A DNA stretch of 12,379 bases from Archangium sp. (lineage in GTDB: Bacteria; Myxococcota; Myxococcia; Myxococcales; Myxococcaceae), in NCBI GenBank assembly GCA_016793525.1, contig JAEUJT010000404.1, positions 1-12,379 of the forward strand. Reading direction: 5' to 3'. Shown here one piece after another: positions 6,575-12,379 of this stretch. The position numbers and the translations under genes are program-made. The notes beneath the pieces were generated by a model. The model was not told the DNA's origin. It did no database searches and saw nothing but the letters and a program-made list of their open reading frames with translations. Numbering within the stretch: the first letter of the stretch is position 1; each line of letters starts with the position of its first letter.

Positions 6575-7723
6575 GTGTTTCTTCTCGAGAACCCCATCAA
6601 GCCCTATGCGTGGGGCAGCACGACCGCGCTCGCCGCGCTCCAGGGGCGCGAAGCGACCGGCGCACCCGAGGCCGAGCTGTGGGTGGGCGCGCACCCCGCC
6701 TCGCCATCGACAATCCACGAAACGGGGGCGTCGCTCGCCGCGCACATCGCGCAGCACCCCGAGTCGACCCTCGGCGCGGCCTCGCTGAAACACTTCGGGC
6801 CGACGCTGCCGTTTTTGCTCAAGGTGCTCGCCGCGGCGCACCCACTTTCGCTCCAGGCGCACCCGAGCCGGGCTCAAGCGATGTCGGGCTTCGCTCGGGA
6901 GAATTCCCTCGGCGTTCCCCTCTCCGCGAGCACGCGGAACTACAAAGACGAGAACCACAAGCCCGAGCTGATCTGCGCGCTGACGCCGTTCCACGCACTG
7001 TGCGGCTTTCGAAAGGTCGACGCCTCCCTGGCGCTGTTCCGCGGGCTGGGCGTGTCGGTTCCGCTGCTCGAGTCCCGTGGGCTCCGCGCGTTCTTCGAGC
7101 AGCTCTTCTCCGGCAGCGCCGACGTGAAGGCGCTCGTGGCCCAGGTGGCCGAGCGGTGCACCACACATCCCGCTGCGGGGTTCGAGGCGGAGTGCCGCTG
7201 GGGCGCGCGGCTGGCGGCGCAGTACCCGGGTGACGCGGGGCTCCTCGGCGCGCTGGTGTTGAACCTCGTGACGCTCGCTCCCGGCGAGGCGCTGTACCTG
7301 CCAGCGGGAAATCTCCACGCCTACCTCGAGGGCGTCGGGGTCGAGCTCATGGCCAGCTCCGACAACGTGCTGCGCGGCGGGTTGACGCCCAAACACGTCG
7401 ACGCCGCGGAGCTGCTGGCGGTGCTCGACTTTCACGACGGGCCGGTGCCCGTGCTGACGCCGCGCGGTGCGCCCGAAGCCGCGTACGAGACGCCCGCTCC
7501 CGACTTCCACCTCTCGCGAATCGACGCCTCGACGCCGGTGACGCTGCGGCGCCGAGGGCCCGAGGTGGTGCTCGTCACCCAGGGCCAGGTCTCGGTTTCA
7601 ACGCCGGTGCAGACCCTGGTGCTCGAGCAGGGAACGAGCGCGTTCATCGGCGCCGACGAGGGCGCGGTGCGCGTCTCCGGTGAAGGCACGGCCTACCGCG
7701 CGACCGTCGGTCAGCTCGCGTAG
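6575..7723 (+). CDS. manA: Mannose-6-phosphate isomerase, class I
   Basis: Interconverts fructose 6-phosphate and mannose 6-phosphate in the cytoplasm, feeding GDP-mannose and polysaccharide synthesis or mannose use. Seen: N-terminal FLLENPIKPYAWGSTTALA; zinc ligands of the type I family Q94 and H96 in LQAHPS, E131 in YKDENHKPEL, and H248 in PAGNLHAYLEGVGVELM; and R267 in SSDNVLRGGLTPKHVD, the conserved active-site Arg. The length of 382 residues is normal for the family. I chose GTG 6575-6577: the frame is open to an ATG at 6497, but the 26 residues so added are unlike any ManA N-terminus and would overlap the divergent regulator's start. No strong ribosome binding site is visible. A TIGR02996-domain gene follows 27 bases after the TAG on the same strand. 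Confidence 0.95.
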   Translation: MFLLENPIKPYAWGSTTALAALQGREATGAPEAELWVGAHPASPSTIHETGASLAAHIAQHPESTLGAASLKHFGPTLPFLLKVLAAAHPLSLQAHPSRAQAMSGFARENSLGVPLSASTRNYKDENHKPELICALTPFHALCGFRKVDASLALFRGLGVSVPLLESRGLRAFFEQLFSGSADVKALVAQVAERCTTHPAAGFEAECRWGARLAAQYPGDAGLLGALVLNLVTLAPGEALYLPAGNLHAYLEGVGVELMASSDNVLRGGLTPKHVDAAELLAVLDFHDGPVPVLTPRGAPEAAYETPAPDFHLSRIDASTPVTLRRRGPEVVLVTQGQVSVSTPVQTLVLEQGTSAFIGADEGAVRVSGEGTAYRATVGQLA

Positions 7724-7750
7724 CCAATCATCCCAAAGACTTACCGGGGC

Positions 7751-9373
7751 ATGGCCGCTGCAGACGCGCGCGGTATGAACGAGCTCCTCCTGCAGAAAGC
7801 CCTGAAGTCCCTCGAAATCGGTGACCGCAACGACGCGCTCATCTCGCTCCTCGAGGCTTGGCGCCAACAGCGCTCACCGGCCCTGGCCGACGTCATCGAC
7901 AGCCTCTCCGCCGACGCCACGCGGGCGCTGCCTGCGCTCGACCTGAGACGCAAGGCGATGCGCCACCGCTGGCTCGACCTCGCCAGCGAGCGCCACCCGG
8001 CCGACGTGGAGCGCCTGCTGACGAGCCTCGTCGACATGCCCAACGTGCGCTTCGCCGACTGCATCGAGCGCCTGGCTTTCTACCCGGCGGATCCACGCAT
8101 CGCGATCGACCTGGCCAACTACGTCACCGGGTGTCAGTTCCCTTGGATCATCAAGGTGAGCGCGTGGCGGCGCATGTTGGAGATCATCGCCGAGACCAAC
8201 GACGCGCGATGCCGCGAGGTGCTCGAGCGCACGCCCGCTGGAGCGACGACGTCAGCGTGGACGTTGGGGTGGAGCGGCTTCGACCTTCGCGTGGCGGCGC
8301 ACGAGGTGTTGCAGCGGCTCTCCCCGCTGGCCGAGGAGACGTTGCCGCCGCTGTTCCATCAGGTAGCCGCCCAGGTCGACGCGCTGGCCGCTGAAACCGC
8401 GCCCACGGTCGAGCAGGTGAGGCGCCCGATTCACCCGATGCAGACCGTGGAGAACGATTTGCTGAACGCCGTCTACCAATCGCCCGACAGCGACCAGCCG
8501 CGCCTGGTGTACGCCGATTGGCTCCTCGAGCGGGAGAGCCCGCGCGCGCCCTTCATTCTTGAACAGCTCGAGCCACAGAAGCGTGTCACCAAGGCAGATC
8601 AACGGCGCGAGAAGGTGCTGGTTCAGCAGCACCTTCACCGCTGGTTGGGGCCCATCGAGCCGGTGGTCGAGCGAAGCAAGGCGCGCTTCGAGCGAGGCTT
8701 CCTGGCCATCACCGCGACCCGCTTCGTCACTGCCAAGCAGTACGCCGACCTGGGGAACCACCCCGCCTGGTCGACCGTTCGGGGCCTGCTCACCGTCGAC
8801 GACGAGCATCTGCAACGCTGCGCGTTCTCGAGCCTGCAGTACATCGAGCCAGCGCTCGACTGGGCGCAGCTGGCCACGCTCGCTCGCAGAGGGACCCCGT
8901 ACCCACGGCTGCGCGCAATCGAGGTGTCAGAGCGAAACAACACCGCCGTCGAGCGCCGCCTGGTGAGCCAAGGCGTTTCGCTGCCGGCCTTTCGCTCGCT
9001 CTACCTCACCGCGCCGAAGCTCGATGACGACCTGCGGTGGTTGGCGGGCACTCCGCTCGGAGCGCGACTCACGTACCTGTACGTGACCGACGAAAGAGCC
9101 TTGGTACCGGCGTGGAACCTCGCGATGGCGCAGCCGAACCTCTCTACCTTCGTGGTCGGCAGGTCGCCGCGGTACCGTTTCACGAAGACCGATGGTGGCT
9201 GGACCGTCGAGGTGTCATCGCTCAAGAACGCCGAAAACACCGCCGCCGAGCTCCGACGCCTGCCCGCTCCGCTCAAGGTGACCATCTCCGCGGCGAATAA
9301 CCGCGCGACGAGAGAGAAGCGCCTGGCAGGGCTGCTGCGCGACTACCCGGTGACACTCAAGAAGACCGGGTGA
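7751..9373 (+). CDS. TIGR02996-domain protein of unknown function with leucine-rich-repeat-like C-terminus
   Basis: A 540-residue protein with no signal peptide or membrane segment, so probably cytoplasmic. Residues 1 to about 225 are helical and repeat-like (ALISLLEAWRQQRSPALADV, ADPRIAIDLANYV, LRVAAHEVLQRLSPL). The TIGR02996 'repeat-companion' domain is recognisable at about 230-315 by ENDLLNAVYQSPDSDQPRLV, then YADWLLERESPRAPFILEQL, and ends in the usual ARFERGFL segment. From about 335 to 465 come spaced leucine/aromatic stretches (WSTVRGLLTVDDEHL, LRAIEVSE, FRSLYLTAPKLDDD, LTYLYVTDE) resembling the irregular leucine-rich repeats that often follow this domain. The family is common in myxobacteria and has no assigned biochemical function. 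A start at ATG 7775 (MNELLLQKALKSLE) is equally possible and gives a more natural N-terminus. It is possibly co-transcribed with manA. It ends 49 bases from a convergent gene. Confidence 0.87.
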   Translation: MAAADARGMNELLLQKALKSLEIGDRNDALISLLEAWRQQRSPALADVIDSLSADATRALPALDLRRKAMRHRWLDLASERHPADVERLLTSLVDMPNVRFADCIERLAFYPADPRIAIDLANYVTGCQFPWIIKVSAWRRMLEIIAETNDARCREVLERTPAGATTSAWTLGWSGFDLRVAAHEVLQRLSPLAEETLPPLFHQVAAQVDALAAETAPTVEQVRRPIHPMQTVENDLLNAVYQSPDSDQPRLVYADWLLERESPRAPFILEQLEPQKRVTKADQRREKVLVQQHLHRWLGPIEPVVERSKARFERGFLAITATRFVTAKQYADLGNHPAWSTVRGLLTVDDEHLQRCAFSSLQYIEPALDWAQLATLARRGTPYPRLRAIEVSERNNTAVERRLVSQGVSLPAFRSLYLTAPKLDDDLRWLAGTPLGARLTYLYVTDERALVPAWNLAMAQPNLSTFVVGRSPRYRFTKTDGGWTVEVSSLKNAENTAAELRRLPAPLKVTISAANNRATREKRLAGLLRDYPVTLKKTG

Positions 9374-9422
9374 GCTCGCCGTCTGTCACTCGCGGAAGTC
9401 GACCGCAACGCATGGCGCTTCG

Positions 9423-10532
9423 CTACGGCCGAGCAGGCGCGTCGACGGCGACGCGGAGCCGCGTGGCTCCATCATCACCCAATGTCGCGACCACGACCCG
9501 GTCGCCAGCCAACGCGAGGCCACGTGGAGCGCCTTCGAGCTTGAGCACGTCTCGCGCCTCGGCCCCGGGGCGAACCACGTGGAGCCGCGCGCCGATGCCC
9601 GTCGACGTGTAGTGCGTCAGGCCCGCCGCGGCGACGAGCCAATCGGCGTCACCCCGCAGCAGCGTCACCAGCGAGCCACCCGCGCGCGCCACGCGGCGAA
9701 CTTCAGGCGCGTTCGACTGCGGGAACCGATGCACCACGCCATCACCGTCGAACGCGATGGGCCCGTCGGCGCGCTCCGCGATTCGAGCGCTGAAGGCCCC
9801 ATCGAGCGACGCGCGCATCAAGCCCGACGGGTAGCCCGCGACGAAGAAGACGTCGTCTCCGGCCAGCAGCGCGTCGTGGGGGCGCACCAACTCACCCACC
9901 ACGACCGAGACGTCTTTCCCGCGAATGCGCACCACGGCGCCGGTCGGCTCGGTGGAGAACGGGTCTCCGTCGCGGGGCACGAGCACCGCCAACACCTCGT
10001 CGCCGCGCGCAGCCACAGCCGCGATGCCCGCCGCGGTGAACGTGACCGAGCGCCGCGGCACCCCGTCAGCGCCGACCGACCACAGCTGGCCACCTTCGGC
10101 CCACCACACCGTCGCGCCATCGACTGCCACCGCCGACACTGCGGCTGGGCGCACCGAGAGCACCGAGACGTCGCCCATGGCCGGCACCTTCACCAGGCCG
10201 GTGAGGTCTTTCACCGCCACCACCGCCACGGCGAAGTCTTTTCCAGATGCCAACGCACGCACCGAACACTCGCCTCGCAGCCGGGTGACGAAGCCATCGC
10301 CGGTGTCGTTCACCTCCAGCGACTTCACCGCGGCGATGAAGCCGTTCGCATCGGCGGCGACCTCGGGCCCCGGCGCGCCGGTGGCGATCAACGCCTTCAT
10401 CGGCTCGGACAGCGCGGTCACCTTGGGCGCGGCGTCAGCGCCGGCTTTCGCGTCGATGGGGTTCCGCCGCAGCCATTCCGCCATGGAGACGCCCACGGCG
10501 ATGAGGATCAACCCCGCGACGAGAAAACGCAT
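9423..10532 (-). CDS. Membrane-anchored or exported beta-propeller-like protein, function unknown
   Basis: A 369-residue protein. It opens MRFLVAGLILIAVGVSMAEW, a signal anchor or signal peptide at about 3-18 without a lipobox cysteine, so the rest is probably extracytoplasmic. From about residue 130 there are repeated short units of alternating hydrophobics with Gly/Asp turns: AVAVDGATVWWAEGGQLWSV (134-153), AVAARGDEVLAVLVP (172-186), ALLAGDDVFFVAGYPSGLMR (221-240), GPIAFDGDGVVHRF (257-270), WLVAAAGLTHYTS (298-310) and GLALAGDRVVVATL (338-351). About 35-45 residues separate the repeats, a pattern typical of six-bladed beta-propellers of the TolB/SMP-30/DUF5050 kind. No catalytic motif is evident, and I do not recognise a named family. 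ATG 10532 is chosen because it places the hydrophobic segment at the very N-terminus. It is divergent from the MATE transporter, 106 bases apart. Confidence 0.78.
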   Translation of the reverse strand: MRFLVAGLILIAVGVSMAEWLRRNPIDAKAGADAAPKVTALSEPMKALIATGAPGPEVAADANGFIAAVKSLEVNDTGDGFVTRLRGECSVRALASGKDFAVAVVAVKDLTGLVKVPAMGDVSVLSVRPAAVSAVAVDGATVWWAEGGQLWSVGADGVPRRSVTFTAAGIAAVAARGDEVLAVLVPRDGDPFSTEPTGAVVRIRGKDVSVVVGELVRPHDALLAGDDVFFVAGYPSGLMRASLDGAFSARIAERADGPIAFDGDGVVHRFPQSNAPEVRRVARAGGSLVTLLRGDADWLVAAAGLTHYTSTGIGARLHVVRPGAEARDVLKLEGAPRGLALAGDRVVVATLGDDGATRLRVAVDAPARP

Positions 10533-10638
10533 GCCGCGCAGTTACCACCCCGACTTTCCCGCCGCGTCAGGAAATTCGCGCGCGCTCCGTCAACGCGTGC
10601 GCCGAGTCACCGCGTGTGATTCAAGCCCGCCCGCCTCC

Positions 10639-11994
10639 GTGGAAACCACCGCTCCCGCCCAGCCGACGTTGCGCATTCTGCTGGCGCTCGCCTGGCCCAT
10701 CGTCATCAGCCGCGCGAGCCAGACCGTCATCGGGCTCTCCGACACGTTGCTTGTCGCGCACCTCGGCGCCTCCGCGTTGGCGGCCACGGCCACCGGAGCG
10801 CTCAATGCCTTCACGGTGCTGATTCTGCCCATGGGCATGACGTTCATCGTCTCGAGCTTCGCCGCACAGCTGTTCGGCCGAGGCGATGTGGCGGGCGCGC
10901 GACGCTACGGGTGGTACGGGCTGGTGGTGGCGCTGTGTGCGCAAGTGGCGTGTGCGGCCGCGTGGCCCTTCATCGATTCAGCGCTGGGCACGCTCTCGTA
11001 TTCGGGCGAGGTGCGCGACCTGATGGCCGGCTACCTGCGGGTGCGCCTCATCGGTGGCGGCGCCGCCATCGGCATCGAGGCCCTCGCCAACTACTACGGA
11101 GGCCTCGGCCGCACCCGCCCCGGCATGGTGGTGAACATCATCGCCATGGTGCTCAACGTGGTGTGCAACTGGCTGCTCATCGACGGGAACCTGGGGCTGC
11201 CGGCGCTGGGCGTGGTGGGCTCCGCGCTCGCCAGCACCATCGCCACCACCGTCGCCTTTATCGGCTTCTTCATCTTCTTCTTCTCCGAAGGCCGGCCCGA
11301 GGCGCGGGCGACGTTCCGCTGGCCGGAGTTCCTCCGCATGTTGCGCTTCGGCGTGCCGTCGGGCGTCAACTGGCTCTTCGAGTTCGGTGCGTTCATGTTC
11401 TTCGCCAACGTGGTGGTGGCGGGGCTCGGCACGGCGACGCTGGCGGCGATGAACTCGGTGCTGTCGCTCAACTCCGCGAGCTTCATGCCGGCCTTCGGCA
11501 TCGCGAGCGCGGGCGCGATTCTGGTGGGCCAGGCCATCGGCGCGAATCAGAAAGACGACGTGCCGCGGGTGGTGAAGCTGGCGGTGGGCACCGCGGCGGC
11601 GTGGCAGGGCTTCGCGGGGCTGCTGTGCCTCGTCATTCCGCACGTGCTCATCGCGCCCTTTGCCCGCGGAGAAGGCGGCGAAGAGGTCGCCATCATCGGC
11701 GCCCGCATTCTGATGATGTCGGCCGCGTGGCAGGTGTTCGACGCGACGAGCATGTGCCTGGCCGAAGCGCTGCGCGGAGCGGGTGACACCTTCTTCACCA
11801 TGGTGGCGCGCGTCGGGGTGGCGTGGGTGCTCTTCGTGCCCGGCAGCTACATCTCGGTTCGCGTCTACGGGTGGACCGACATCGGCGCCATGGGGTGGAT
11901 GGTGGCGTACCTGGCGGTGCTGGCGGGTGTGCTGCTTCTGCGTTTTCGCACGGGCGCGTGGCGGCGCATGGAGCTGGTCGAGCCCACCGTCTGA
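10639..11994 (+). CDS. MATE-family multidrug/cation efflux transporter (NorM-like)
   Basis: Inner-membrane antiporter that exports drugs or metabolites in exchange for Na+ or H+. The 451 residues match the family's usual length (about 450) and read as 12 membrane segments in two homologous MatE halves. Seen: TM1 WPIVISRASQTVIGLSDTLL; LGASALAATATGALNAF; the second half from RFGVPSGVNWLFEFGAFMFF; and LAEALRGAGDTFFTM. D35 (GLSDT), E248 (WLFEFG) and D368 (VFDATS) fall at the places of D36, E255 and D371 of Vibrio cholerae NorM, the sodium-site residues, so Na+ coupling is plausible. The substrate cannot be told. The start is uncertain: GTG 10639 leaves a normal 12-residue N-terminus, and GTG 10597 is an alternative; neither has a clear ribosome binding site. 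The frame is open far upstream, but that part lies opposite the beta-propeller gene and is not MATE-like. Confidence 0.95.
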   Translation: METTAPAQPTLRILLALAWPIVISRASQTVIGLSDTLLVAHLGASALAATATGALNAFTVLILPMGMTFIVSSFAAQLFGRGDVAGARRYGWYGLVVALCAQVACAAAWPFIDSALGTLSYSGEVRDLMAGYLRVRLIGGGAAIGIEALANYYGGLGRTRPGMVVNIIAMVLNVVCNWLLIDGNLGLPALGVVGSALASTIATTVAFIGFFIFFFSEGRPEARATFRWPEFLRMLRFGVPSGVNWLFEFGAFMFFANVVVAGLGTATLAAMNSVLSLNSASFMPAFGIASAGAILVGQAIGANQKDDVPRVVKLAVGTAAAWQGFAGLLCLVIPHVLIAPFARGEGGEEVAIIGARILMMSAAWQVFDATSMCLAEALRGAGDTFFTMVARVGVAWVLFVPGSYISVRVYGWTDIGAMGWMVAYLAVLAGVLLLRFRTGAWRRMELVEPTV

Positions 11995-12004
11995 CGGGTG
12001 CGCC

Positions 12005-12379
12005 TCAGAACGTCTGGTTGTCGAAGCGGAAGAAGAGCCACTGCGGCGCCGCGCCGAGTGGATTCACCACGATTGCGCCGTCGTCGCCGCGCCCGTTGCG
12101 GTGAATCTTGTGGGCGCTGCCGGCGTACGAGCCGCCCGAGCTGGTGGCGTAGACCGACACCTCCGCGCCGACGTGCACCGCGTCGAGAATGCGCTCGGTG
12201 GCACCGTCGAGGTCCACCAACTCCCACCCGGCGTCGCTGCTGAGCCCGAGCGCCACGTAGTCGAGCGTCATTCCAGGGTGCCACCCGCTTGCGTACGCCG
12301 GTGCTGGGAGCGGCTTGGTGGCGCGCTGCATCCAAATGCGTGGGTCTCCGAAGTCAGACTTCACGTTCACCACCAGCCG
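12005..12379 (-). CDS. Probable DUF2278 (YukJ-like) protein, C-terminal 124 residues
   Basis: A minus-strand frame open to the right edge of the window, so the N-terminus is missing. The visible part begins RLVVNVKSDFGDPRIWMQ and contains GMTLDYVALGL, VSVYATSSGGSYAG, AHKIHRNGRGDDGAIVVNPL and, near the end, PQWLFFRFDNQTF. From memory of DUF2278/YukJ proteins, the order matches: a 'AVNVKS' strand, a 'LDFVRG' strand, an 'LYAFG' strand, 'HDIHMNQG...DGA' and a final 'W...FLAFQSQ' motif. The biochemical function of that family is not established. A GTG within the frame (12373) could mimic a start, but conserved residues continue upstream of it, so I treat the gene as cut by the window. Its stop is 10 bases from the convergent MATE gene. 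Confidence 0.65.
   Translation of the reverse strand, partial: RLVVNVKSDFGDPRIWMQRATKPLPAPAYASGWHPGMTLDYVALGLSSDAGWELVDLDGATERILDAVHVGAEVSVYATSSGGSYAGSAHKIHRNGRGDDGAIVVNPLGAAPQWLFFRFDNQTF

Noticed and set aside
9374..9422. Possible hairpin GCGG / CCGC between the two convergent genes
   Set aside because: Only four base pairs with a seven-base loop and no T-run; not a credible terminator.
9925..10638. Upstream extension of the MATE reading frame
   Set aside because: It lies opposite the beta-propeller gene, is Ser/Thr/Ala-rich without membrane segments, and would add more than 200 residues to a transporter that already has family length.

Overview
The window is G+C-rich (roughly two thirds G+C by eye), tightly packed with genes and strongly G/C-biased at third codon positions. 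This, together with a protein carrying the TIGR02996 'repeat-companion' domain (first described in Myxococcus), a long-form HflX and a type IV prepilin peptidase with a large Pro/Ala/Ser insert, points to a chromosomal segment of a myxobacterium (Myxococcota). This placement is inference. I found no rRNA, tRNA, CRISPR array, insertion sequence, integrase or attachment site. No gap between genes exceeds about 110 bases.

Left part (1-3194): a cut-off membrane-anchored protein of unknown role (1-250, minus) follows the prepilin peptidase pilD (280-1455, minus, TTG start) by 29 bases, so the two are probably co-transcribed. Divergently, 83 bases away, runs hflX (1539-3194, plus), a ribosome-associated GTPase.

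Middle part (3206-6531): a two-gene minus-strand operon. The first gene is a TetR-type regulator with two helix-turn-helix units in tandem. Its stop overlaps, as ATGA, the start of an 843-residue enzyme with an N-terminal ATP-binding domain and a C-terminal phospho-histidine domain. That enzyme lacks the PEP/pyruvate barrel of PEP synthase and so has the layout of rifampicin phosphotransferase. The region in front of the regulator holds an imperfect palindrome, repeated GTGAG/CTCAC pentamers and a promoter placed for a leaderless transcript, which suggests autoregulation. This is the most interesting unit in the window.

Right-middle (6575-9373, plus): manA (mannose-6-phosphate isomerase), then a TIGR02996-domain protein of unknown function 27 bases later. 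They may share a transcript.

Right part (9423-12379): a minus-strand, membrane-anchored beta-propeller-like protein; a divergent MATE-family efflux transporter (plus) with the three acidic residues of the NorM sodium site; and, tail to tail with it, the C-terminal part of a probable DUF2278 (YukJ-like) protein that leaves the window on the right.

Apart from the regulator/phosphotransferase pair and the pilD pair, the genes look like ordinary chromosomal neighbours rather than one pathway. Three tail-to-tail junctions have gaps of only 10-49 bases and no evident terminator.
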